Shown piece by piece: positions 1 to 10,522 of a stretch of 64,000 nt of DNA (position 1 is its first letter; each line of letters opens with the position of its first letter). A model generated the notes under the pieces. The model had not been told where the DNA came from and made no database searches. It saw only the letters and a program-made list of their open reading frames with translations. Location of the stretch: positions 2,790,001-2,854,000 of the forward strand of contig CADCXC010000004.1 of assembly GCA_902806595.1 (NCBI GenBank), in the 5' to 3' direction. The stretch is from Pyrenopolyporus hunteri. Lineage: Eukaryota > Ascomycota > Sordariomycetes > Xylariales > Hypoxylaceae. Position numbers and translations under genes: made by a program.

Positions 1-431
1 AGGGACAGGTAATTTAGTCCCGTGATTTTATCGCAGTCTTTTCCAGCTTCCTAAAGTTTATATGCGGACCGGGTTCGGTCACCTCCCGGCAAAATTCAAT
101 CTGGCTAAATGACAGTTACGTTTCACTCTTAATCTCAGAACCGTTAACGATTCGACGACGTATTTAGAACTCGGTCGGTCCAGAGGACTCAATCCCTTAC
201 CCATGGGCCCCAGAGGCCGAGAAAGCACATGGCTGGGAGGCATGTGGTATCGTCGGCAATTGAGGTCCTCGGTGCTCAGGAGGCGAGTCCGTCGGCGCGG
301 GATGCGACATAAATTCCCCTCGTCACCCCCTACCCCAGGTCGCTCGAGGTCTTTTTGGGGGCTGAGACGTTCTTGAATACACCTGGGATCAATAACGCGC
401 TGTATCGCTTCAGTAGGCCGCCAACATCAAG
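1..431 (+). promoter_or_regulatory. Upstream region of the DUF1996 gene
   Basis: No coding sequence is visible here. Two CCCCT-type stretches (STRE-like) occur around positions 315-340, in the stretch reading cccctcgtcacccccta. That would fit a stress- or nutrient-regulated promoter, but the motif is short and common. The 5' end of the window cuts whatever lies upstream. Confidence 0.3.
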
Positions 432-1613
432 ATGCAGTTAACAAGCCTCGCACTCCTCGCGGCCGCGGGCCTCGTGCCCAGCGTTAACGCTGCGACCCTT
501 CGTTTCTCGTGCTCGCAGCTCGTTGTTGAACGCCTAGACCCGTAAGCCAACGGCCAACCTTTTGGGAGGAAACGGAAAGGAACTTCAGATTTCTAACTGA
601 TGCTTAGTCTGGTCAATCCCGGCGAGAACCCGTCCCCCCATCTGCACCAGGTTGTCGGAGGAAACGCCTTCAACGTCACGATGGACCCCAACGTACATGA
701 CCTGCCCTCGACGGCGACGTGCACTTCCTGCACACCGGTCGAAGATTTCTCCAACTACTGGACGGCTGTCCTCTTCTTCAAGTATGGCACCACCCCCCTA
801 CCCCTTTTTACTTCGTTTGCTGGCACGGCAAGATTCCTAAGAGTTTTTCAATTCCCGGATAATCATTAACCAATATTTCTCTCTAGAGCACGAAACGGAA
901 CGCTCCACCGTGTGAACACCTTCGGAAACGAGCTCGGTTTCACGGGGGCCAACGGCGGGCAGACCGTGTACTACCTCTCGTCGGGCAAGGTGACCGCTTT
1001 CAAGCCCGGCTTCCGCATGACGGTCGGCGACCCGAGCATCCGCACGGCCGAGGAGCTGAACCGGAGATACAAGTTCATGGACTTCACCTGCCTAGCCTCT
1101 CCCATGACGCGAGGCGGCCAGACGACCTCGTTCCCCAAGCAGCCGTGCGCGGCGGGCATCATGGTCAGCATCCGCTTCCCGACGTGCTGGGACGGGAAGA
1201 ACCTGGACAGCCCGGACCACCAGAGCCACGTGGCGTACCCGAACGGCAACGCGTGCCCGTCGACGCACCCGGTGGCGATCCCGCAGGTCTTCTACGAGAC
1301 GTACTGGGACACGCGGCCGTTCAACAACAAGGCCGAGTGGCCCGCCGACGGCTCCCAGCCCTTCGTCTGGTCCTTCGGCGACAAGACCGGCTACGGCATC
1401 CACGGCGACTACGTCTTCGGCTGGAAGGGCGACGCCCTCCAGAGGGCCATGGACGCCAACTGCAACAGCGACCTCTTCGCCAACAGGATCAACTGCCCCA
1501 CCCTCCAGACCCAGTCCCTCGAGCAGGCCAACAAGTGCACCAAGCCCAAGACCGTCACCGAGAACCTCGATGGTTGGCTCAAGGAGCTCCCCGGCGGGAT
1601 GCCCATCATGTAA
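432..1613 (+). CDS. Secreted DUF1996 domain protein
   Basis: Three exons: 432-541, 608-781 and 887-1613, giving 336 residues. The ATG at 432 opens a clear signal peptide (MQLTSLALLAAAGLVPSVNA), followed by the family hallmark RFSCSQLVVERLDP. Intron 1 (GTAAGC...TTAG) splits the Pro codon, after which LVNPGENPSPHLHQVVGG continues the domain. Intron 2 (GTATGG...CTAG) joins FFK to ARNGTLHRV. The last exon has the conserved CPSTHPVAIPQ, FYETYWDT and GYGIHGDYVFGW segments and ends shortly after the domain, so no WSC or cellulose-binding tail is attached. DUF1996 proteins are abundant in fungi and of unknown biochemical role; secretion is inferred from the signal peptide. Exon 3 is distinctly GC-rich compared with the flanking DNA. 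Confidence 0.9.
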
Positions 1614-2505
1614 AGGGCGTTTCTCGAGTCCAGGGGTCGTTTTGAGGGGTGTGAAAGCGCGCTAAGCGAGTTTTCCGTTGGCCTTTTTATCCACCCTGTT
1701 GTTGCATAGCAATTCCTTCAACTCTATCTATACCTAGGTAATGATCATCGAATTTTGCATAAGTAGCTGCATAGAATAAAATATCCCCATTTTGAGCAAA
1801 TACAGGCGCAGCCTAAGTTCACTGTGACGGGAGTCCTAATCATCTACCCCAGGAGGTGCTTCCTCTATATAGGTTATATGTTATTCGTCTACTTAGGAAT
1901 GACAGATCACGCAATAGCCATCCCTTATGTCGATCCCATATCAATGACGTCTTAGGGTAAGATCAGCAGCTATCGCCAGAATACCCCTGAATCTGCTGTA
2001 AGAATTTAATCGGTTTATGTAAGGACTCTAACTGAACTCCTTTAAACTACTAGAAAATAAGGAGTGGCGGTGGCTGCTGACTTAAACTAAGCGATATAGA
2101 TTACGCGATTCCGGACGACGAAGCTAAAGTTTATACTATATAGAGATTATTTCGCCTCCTTGGATAGAATCTCTCCTTTTTCTATAACAACCCTGGTGGG
2201 GGACATATAGTTATTACTAAGCCCTCATCAGCAACATAGTTCGCCACCTGCTCCTAGTGCAGAAGTATGAAAAGTCGAGTGTAGTTACTAAAAGATCTAT
2301 AGTATCTGACATCCACTTCCTTATAGGCATCCAAGTCACTATCCTAGGCCAAGAACGAGCGACTAAAGTTGACCATGCTAAATAACTAGATGACTCAAAC
2401 TTAGAACAACCCAAACGGCATCTCACTCCCGCTTCGATGAACCCCTCCCTAGACGAATCCACCAAGTGCCCAGGGCGAAGCTAATCGCGGACCTGGACAG
2501 TCCAA
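1614..2505. other. Intergenic, no gene seen
   Basis: The stretch between the converging DUF1996 and small secreted-protein genes is moderately AT-rich. It has an open stretch of about 65 codons on the plus strand (about 2220-2380) with no start and stops at both ends. I see no family match and treat it as non-coding or a relic. Confidence 0.4.
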
Positions 2506-3223
2506 CTAGCAGGAGTAGGCGCTGTTGTGCGAAGAGATGATGACGCTGAGGCCACTGTCTCCGTGTCCGGTGCAAGAGCCACCAGCGCTAATCGAGGCAT
2601 TCAAGTCAGCCAACTTTCTCCTCTCGTCGACTTGAGGAAAAAAAACAAATATATTTGATAATGAATACTGGGTACTCACCACTGTGGGTTCGAGTTCTGG
2701 TTCGGGCAGCAAAGTCCCTTGATGTAAGATCCACCCCATCCCTGCTCCCAGTGGCTAACGTGGGTGTTATCGAAGATGTAGTTGTTGTACGTGCAGATCT
2801 AAAAGCTTAGCGTTAATAAAATCGACCTTCCAAGGAGCCTCGCCCTCCCCACTAGGTATGTAACCCAGCCAGGCGCGAGCGGGGGATTTCAGGGGGGGGA
2901 CTTACCACAGCGGTGCCGAGTTGCCAGCCGACGGAGCTGGTGGCGGGGACGTAGTCGACCTGGCCGTCGGACTGGAGGGACTGGATGAGGCGGTCCATGT
3001 CGCCCTGGTTGTAGGGGGAGGTCGAGGCGCACGAGTCCCGCTTGATGATGACGTTGTCGCCCTCAGCCGTGCCGTGCAGCTCAGCCCAGTAGCGAGTCTG
3101 GTTCAAGGGGACGGTGGGCAACCGAATGATCTTGTCAGCGACGTTGTCGGTCTCAGTGGGCAGGGCGGCGCCGAGCTGGAAGAGAGCCGCGAGGGGCGCG
3201 AGGAAGAAGATGCTGGCGTGCAT
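2506..3223 (-). CDS. Small secreted protein, candidate effector
   Basis: Read from 3223 downward. Exon 1 is 3223-2906 and begins MHASIFFLAPLAALFQLGAA, a typical signal peptide. A GTAAGT intron ends at TTTTAG, and exon 2 (2798-2680) encodes ICTYNNYIFDNTHVSHW and a CC pair. A GTGAGT intron follows. The last exon contains SCTGHGDSGLSV and ends YSC at 2506. The obvious acceptor (CAAG at 2631) breaks the frame; an AG ten bases downstream (exon from 2620) restores it and gives about 183 residues. The alternatives are a short C-terminus or a genuine frameshift. About six cysteines in the mature protein suggest disulfides, and there is a potential N-glycosylation site (NQT). I do not recognise a named family; the length, signal peptide and cysteines resemble fungal effector-type proteins. 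It converges on the DUF1996 gene. Confidence 0.65.
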
Positions 3224-5913
3224 GTTGATTGATTGTTTTGGGGTGGAAGAACGAGGTGGATAAGTTCTGTTGGCGTCTAAGAAGCTTGAGAGGCGAGGAT
3301 GCTGTGGTGCTGTATGCTTCTAGATATTCTCATCGTGGAGGAATCCGGGTCGTATTTATACTCCTCGAAGATGTTGAGATCTGGATGTCGCAGCGACCTC
3401 GTCCTCGAGAGTATCGTGAACATGGCCCATGTGCGCGTGATGCTATTCCTGGTGGTCCGTAGTCGCTCCACCACAAGTTGCTAGTCACTCTTACAAAGAA
3501 CCATCGCGGCCAGCTTCGGAAGTACCGTCTTATCGCGGATAGAATCGAGCATATCCAATGGGTGTCTCGTATATAGGATGGGGTTAGCTTTGCAGGCTAG
3601 TACGCCCGTAGCCTAGGGAGGGGATGCGCTGTCCACCGCCTCCGGGCCCTATCTCGAAGCTTTTTTCTTGCCTCAATTTCGCTTCAGCTACGACGACAAG
3701 GTGGTAAGTTGTAAGCCTCTCCAAGTGGGTAAGCTGACACAAGCACTTGGGTAAAAGCTGAAATGAGCTGCCAATTACAGCGCTCTGCCAAGATCCGCAT
3801 CTATAGCTTCGCTGAAGACCTAACTGTATAGAAGAGTCAACCGTACGGAGCCTATCACACGCCTTCAGGTAAGACCAGGGTTTCTTGACCAGCTCCGCCA
3901 CAGAGCTTCAACGCAAGGGGTCCGCCTTGGCCATTGGGCAGCTATATTAAAATTCCGGGGAAAGCCAAGACAAACGCGTCGCCGCGATAGGACGGTAAAT
4001 ATAGTTTGCTTTCTCAATACCTTTGTCATCCACTTCCATTCCGACACTCTGGTCTAGGTCATTCGATTTGGCCTTAGTAGCCTTCTATACCGACCAGCAA
4101 CGTCAAGCGCATGAAGAAAACGAAAGGGGAGGCTCAAGACCTCATGATCACTTACATGCCTACCTACCTACCTAACTAACTTTACACTCAAGATACCTAA
4201 TTAGACGCCCAAGAATGGAGAGGGAAAAAAAGAAAGTATCGGTGAAGGAAAGGGCCGAAGAAAATATTCGTCTAAAAGCAGCACGGGCTCAATACCACCA
4301 TACTACCCTTCGTAGCGGCGGCCGCCCGGCGCCACCAGGGTCTGCACTTCGGTTCCTGCCGCTGATGAGGCTAGACTAAAGACTACTAAACTAAACTAAC
4401 CTGAACTACTATTCTAGAACTAGAATTCCGCAACCATCTTCAATTTACATACTGTACAGAGGCTTGTCTTCATACAACTACTGCCTACTACCTATTATTA
4501 TTAGCTGCTAACCGTATGAAATTCTATTATATAATAAGTCGCCGATTGCTACCTTAGGGATCCTATGCCATAGCCATAGGAACGCATACATAATAACATT
4601 CAAGCACATACCCATCCACTGAGCCGACCAATCGCAGTAGTCTCATCGACATCCGGGTATGTAGTATAAGGTGAGACTATCACACACATACAAACACACT
4701 TTTCACCCATGGTATGCAAGTATAGCAAGAATCACGTAAGATATCTTTCCCTTTTGACCTTCAACCGCAGGGCGCACCCGCATACTCAACAACAAGGCTC
4801 CGATCCCGCTGGTAGACACAACCACCTGTAAGCGACAGGCCTGCCTCGGTTACCGTTCGACGCCCTCCTCGTCGGAGACATCTCGCGCGTATCTCGTCGA
4901 CGAGAATAGTGCAGCAGGCGTCTACCCATCAACACACTCCACTTGCTCTCCAGCCTCCGTTAATAAATTACGTATACCAGTTAGTAAATACGTGTGTCCT
5001 AATGAGGTATGCCGCAAGTATCACAGATCCCGAGAAGGACGTGAGTGAGGATAGTAAAGTCCGAGTCCAAACTACCGTACTCAGCGCCAAGAGAAATGTA
5101 AGCCTGGTGAGCCGGACACCCGGAAGTTAAGTTGTGGGATATACGTCCCGTGTCGTCTCCCGAGGTCTCGCGTGGTGGCATAACTCTTAATCAAGTTAAT
5201 GAGGCCGTCTACCACTAAGACTCTTATCAAGTAGCTGCTGCGCAGTAACATCTCGAGGTCATTTGAGCAGAACTTTTTTTCTAGCGACTCGACTTGCGTC
5301 AAATATCGCTCTCCTAAATAGGCCTTTCTAATTCCCTCCGTCCGTAGATCAGGCGGAGGCTCAGGTTATGGCTATAGGAATGGGGTGTCGGGGTCCTTAG
5401 GACTGTTGTTTACTTCTATTAGTCATGATGTGGTTAATTCGGCGACAAACGAGGAGGGGTGGGAGAGTTGATGATGCTCGAGGGTTTTGAGATGCCGAAT
5501 CAAGATTTAGCTATACAGATTAGAAGATTACCAGAGAGTGTTTAATTCTGGCTCGTCTTCGTATTGACCAGCTATATTAAGTTTTATAAACTCAAAAGGG
5601 GGCTTACATCAACCACCCTATGCGATTATCTCGTCATCATCAGCAAGCCCCGCGTTCCGGATCAATCATCATTAGAGCGACGGCCACGACAGCAATATCC
5701 ATAACGCGCACCTTGCTAGTAGGCGTGTGGTACGATGGGTTCCCTATTTATTGAGTTAGATATGTGATGGCCGGCGAATTGGTCGCCGATCGGGAGCAGC
5801 CACACACCCCATGAGACAATCACGGCACGTCTTCCAAGTTGGCATCACGCCGAAATCTGGTCATCAAACCGGACCTTTCGGTGATTCGGAGGCGTCGAAT
5901 CCTCATCTATACT
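3224..5913. other. Gene-free interval
   Basis: No supported gene over 2.7 kb. Open frames are all below about 105 codons and look like chance. The interval holds a short (TACC)n run near 4157-4175 and AT-leaning DNA. It contains the promoter of the small secreted-protein gene (3224 upward) and the 3' flank of the helicase gene. Confidence 0.5.
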
Positions 5914-8900
5914 TCAGACCACGAAGGCTACTCGAGCGCTGCGCTTTAGCGGCCGCTCATTGCCGGTTGTGCTTTGTGAGTTGTCAGTCGTTGGTAATGG
6001 GCTATGAGGCCTTTTCAGACCTCTGGTGACCTTAAAAGTAATGGGCGAAACTTCGCTAGCCCGTACTGGTGGATCTGTGTTTGTTTTAGCTTCGGGGCTA
6101 CCTGTAATTAGTCCTTCATCCGGATGAAGTTCGCGGCCAAATCCTCTACCAAAGACAAATTGTGGAGTTTCTAGCATCGCAGTCTGCGCGACGCCGTGTT
6201 CTTCGTCGCGCATGGGAATAATCTTAGCGTTCAGGATCCACTGGTATATTAATCGATCATCGAGGATAGATTTGACTTTGGTATGCTCAGCATGCGTCAT
6301 TTGCTTCCGGCGGTTAACAATGATCTCTTCAATGCTATTTCGCAGGACAAGCGTCTCGACGGACACCGGCTTTTGCTGGCTGATTCGCCGCGCCCTTCCA
6401 ATAGCCTGCGCTTCGACTTGGGGGTTCAGGACGGGGCTGATAAAATAGATACGCGACGCGGAGCGCATGTCAAGACCGAACGCGGCTTGGCTTATATCCA
6501 TCAAAAGGACTCGGAACTTAGAGCTATGCGTAAAAGTAGCAACGTATTGCGCTCGCCTCTCTGCACTAAGGCCAGCCCTGGCATAGATCAAGTGTTGGAT
6601 TTGTAGCTATAATATGAGTAAGTAGATGTATGAAGGGGGTGGGGTAGTGAACTCTCACAATTTCCAGCACACCAGCCAAGTAGTACGCGATGTTCTCGTT
6701 ATCGTAGAAGACGATTATTTGTTCATCGTCTTGGTATTTGACGATGGAATCAATAAGGTAGGACAGTTTGGCTGAAACGGTCGAGATGATCTTGGTCTTC
6801 GCGAGAGGTTCGGCAACTTTGATATGGCCTTCTCTGTCCGCGTCAATTCCTTGATCTCCCTCAATAATCGACGGAATCTCCCTTTCTAGTGCGCCTGATT
6901 TTGGCTTTGCATGATAGTCATCGCCAAGGGGGGTGTTGCCTGCTAGGGTTGAGGTCTGAGTTGATTGCGTCGTGGCGCGGCCGGAAGCATCCATTGCCGC
7001 CATTAGAGCCTGAGAGCGTTCAGCTGCGCCTTGCTGGTCGAGACGGCCAGTTTCTATCATTAACTGTAGAGACGTCGGCGCGTCGATACAGGGGTTCAAG
7101 AATTTCTGAAACGCATGGATTAATCCAGCGTCCGTACAGACGGGTTGACCATCGGCCTCTCGGTCATCGAGGGACCAATTCTTTCCGCTACCTCCAGGAA
7201 AATTATCGACATACAACGGCATCGCATGAAATTTGTTGCTTACGTCCTTTAGCTGGTTTTTTACAGCGAGTTTACCAAATTCAATTGCTTGCTTCAGGAG
7301 AGCTTCGTCCTCGTTACTAATTGGGACATCCTTTTTCTCAAGGAAACCTTCTGCAGTTTCCAATGACTTGGCAATGTCTTCAGCGGAGTAGAACACACCA
7401 CCAAAGAAGCACGCTTGTCTCAAGTTCTTGACAAGTTGGAAAAGGCTCTTGCGCTGCCTCTCGTGAAAGAAATAGTCCATATCTGTTCGCTGTGATTGTA
7501 CCGAGTTGAATATGATCATCATCGAAAACAGATTCAGAGACAGCTTATCTTGGAAAGATCCGTCGAGCAACACAATCTTCTCTTCAACTGGCGGCAATAG
7601 GGTACTGATATCTGAAAGCCGGTGGCGGACGATCAGTGAATTGAGGGTGGTTCTTAAACAATCCTTGCGGTTGTGGCCATTGGAGTGTTGCAATGGATGC
7701 ATCACGTACGTATTCCAATCAGCTACGCTATCTCCCACCTCGTCCTTCGTGTTAGCCCACGGCCGAACCTTGAGATATTTTGTTGCAAGATTGCCAATTC
7801 TCTGCAGGTCATCACGCTCCTGTCTTAATGTAGATTTCATTTTTCTTTTCATGCTCTCTTCGTCGGATCCGTCTTTCGTCTTAGACGACTGCTGTTGTTC
7901 CATACCATAGAGGCCTCTTGAAGGAGTTCCCGTGACGACCCACCGAGCAGAGATCTCGAGACGGTCAAGAACTCTCATCACATCACTTTTCCAACCTCGA
8001 CTCCTATTGCCTAACTTGTGGCCTTCGTCGATGATGCATCGTTTGAATCTAATATGCTCAAGTGGGCAATATGCGTCGAATGTTGTGCCCTCCCCACTCG
8101 AACGTTCTCTCTGGATCCACTCAAAACGGCTCTCGGAAAAAAGAACTAAGTCGTAGTTCAATAACGTAGTGACTGGCGGAATGGACTGCCTTTCTATAAG
8201 GACGAGGACATTTAGGCCGGTGGTGTGCTTCCTGATCTCATTCTGCCATTGCTTGACAAGGTTGTTGGGAACAATGACAAGCGTAGCATAGCTTAGAAAG
8301 ACCTCCTTGGGTGGCACGATGCGAGGAGCAGTCCTGTTACTTCTTCGCGGCTCTACTAGGGTGTTCTGGACTTTATATAGCGCACGATTTTCAGGCTTGG
8401 TCAATGCATCTATACAGTTCCGGTATTCATAGCCGAATTGAGCAGCGCATGCCTCGAAATACGGTTTCCATGCAACGGAGTTCCTGTTCGCCGTGGCGGC
8501 AGCCATGTCTAATAAGCTTGCCTTCTTTGATCTCGGAGGAACCTCAGCAATGAAGGGTTCCGGAGCTTTGGTTGGCTCACTCTTAGTACTGAGAATAAGC
8601 GCAAGACATATAAGGGTCTTTCCAGTACCCACTACACACAGTCAGTGATTCCTATTTACGGAAAGAATGTAGACTTGTTAATAGATTGGTGGTTTTACTT
8701 CCCCAGCAGAATAGGTTCTGAAGCGAAGCAAATATGTGACTTCCCCAAATAAGGAAATGGGTTAATAACATATATGAAGATATACTCACTTTCTTCGGCG
8801 AGGATCCCGCCACGTACTCCATCATAATATCGAGGTTCCCTTAGGACGATACCAGAAACATTGTCATAGTACCAAGGTTTTCCTTCTTGATCAAATGCTG

Positions 8901-9588
8901 GTCGAAATCGAGGATCGACAATCCTGCCAGGACTTTCCTCGCGATGAAGCATAAGTGCGGCTGATCTACCTTGATAAGGGTAAAGTCTTGTAGTTAGACC
9001 AGGGACTTGGCTTTCTAATAAACATTGCATCCCATCACGAGTATCGGGGTTCGTTTCCAGCTCCGGCCGAGGGTCGGGGGAAGGGACGCTATTGAACATA
9101 GTTAAGATAGAGGTATGATTGCCATCGGAAAGTTCATCGGATTGTGGTAGTGTGCGGCCTTCACTATCAAAACCATCCCCGCCACTCCAATGAACCGTGG
9201 AGAAATCGAGTCGAGATATTAGGAGCGATGTCGCCTTCATCAGCTCATTTCTATGGGCAATGGTACTCCTGTCAACATCTTGAGGGAGGATGTAAACTCG
9301 GATTCTCCTACTACTACTAGAACCAGAGATTTGGCCAAAGGACATCTGAATCCACCGATTCTGCCATAGCCCAATAAAAGGTTGCAGCGCAGTGAGTCTT
9401 AGAAGCGCCTCTTGTGTCTCGCGTGGAAGGCAGAGAGGGCTAGGAATGTCGTCATGGCGGCGAGTAAAGAACTTCCAGCCCTGAGGCACAGGATGTTCCC
9501 CAAATTTAAGAGATATTAAGTTGGTGTCATCCCCTGATACCTTTAGGCACCCGGCGGGTATGTATTTGCTGAGACCCGGGACATCCAT
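5914..9588 (-). CDS. SNF2-family helicase/ATPase
   Basis: Three exons: 9588-8790, 8631-6659 and 6606-5914, giving about 1154 residues. Intron 1 lies inside the Walker A region: splicing joins GGILAEE to MGTGKT (residues about 260-272). Motif II reads IIDEGHKLG (residues about 468-471), a DEGH rather than the usual DEAH or DEGH-like SNF2 box, followed by VVTGTPSRG (motif III). The C-terminal helicase lobe has LLMDISQAAFGLDM and AQAIGRARRISQQ (motif VI, about 990-1000). A long spacer separates the two lobes, as in Rad5/Rad16-type proteins, but I see no RING finger. The N-terminal 250 residues have no recognised domain apart from LYPYQ just before motif I. The protein probably remodels chromatin or acts in DNA repair; the substrate cannot be told from sequence. 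It lies next to the AT-rich retrotransposon block but has normal base composition. Confidence 0.85.
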
Positions 9589-10309
9589 TGTGGCTTTTGG
9601 TGTGACAAGCTACAGGCTTGACCGGAACTGTCTAAGAAAAGGGTAGATCTAGCCCATGGATAACCACGAATGGTGGAATGTATGGTTTGAGTGGAAGCCG
9701 TATCCGCATCAGGGAGAGAAGGTCTTGCCGGTGCCGTGTAAAGAGAAAACGTGATGGATGGATGGATGGCTGTTTGAGTGAGTGGGAAGTAACCAGGATC
9801 TTGATAGAGGTAAGATGGATGTTATTAGTAAGAAGGCGCAGGCACGGAAGGTATGCTGGATATAGGGAAGGCGGCGGCGGCCTGTAAGCCCCGTTAAGAG
9901 TACCTACATTTAGGTAATTAAACCAGATAAGATTAATTGTTAATTCAATACGCCTAGCTCAGCAGGCAATCTAACTCGTTTATCGCATACCTACTTGGCG
10001 TAGACGGTTTGCACGTTATTCCGACATTACTTCCGCGTTAAGTATACTTTTTTAAACATTATAACGTATTCACCGAAAATATTAATAAATATCATTTATT
10101 TAACCGATATTAAAATTATAAAAAATATTTAAATTAATTAAAAATAATTTTTAAATATTTATTCGATAACGATTTATATTTTTACGAAAATCGTTTTTAA
10201 AAATTTTATTTATATTTATAATAATTTATAAAAAAAAACGTTAAATATATTTATTATAATTTAAATTTATTATATTTAAATATTTATAATATATAATATT
10301 TATATATAA
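9589..10309. repeat. Helicase promoter grading into AT-rich block
   Basis: Positions 9589-10020 are ordinary intergenic DNA, including a GATG repeat (ATGGATGGATGGATGG) near 9753, and must hold the promoter of the helicase gene. From about 10030 the composition drops abruptly to nearly pure A+T. This is the left margin of the AT-rich block and the target into which the outer retrotransposon was inserted, so it was probably already repeat-derived. Confidence 0.6.
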
Positions 10310-10314
10310 ATAAT

Positions 10315-10522
10315 TATTAATAAATACGTACGTAAATAAAATAAAAAAATAATAATAAAAATAAACGTAATATAATAAAATTAATGTTATATAAATTATT
10401 TAAAAAAAATATTTAATAAAAAAATCGTAGGAAAGGTTTTTTTTATATAAGCGAAAATATATAAATATTTTTTTTAAAATATATATTATAAAATAATACG
10501 TATATAAATTAATTAATTATTA
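10315..10522 (-). repeat. LTR 1 (outer element, left)
   Basis: About 208 bp, starting TATTAATA and ending TTATTA. It shares with LTR 4 the insertion ACGTAAATAAAATAAAA and the string AACG..ATATAATAAAA. These indels pair it with LTR 4 and not with the two LTRs of the inner element. Confidence 0.85.

Noticed and set aside
5095..5160. 5S rRNA-like wording (ccggacacccggaagttaag)
   Set aside because: Only about 20 bases resemble 5S rRNA. The rest of the 120-nt molecule, including the internal promoter and terminal pairing, is absent.
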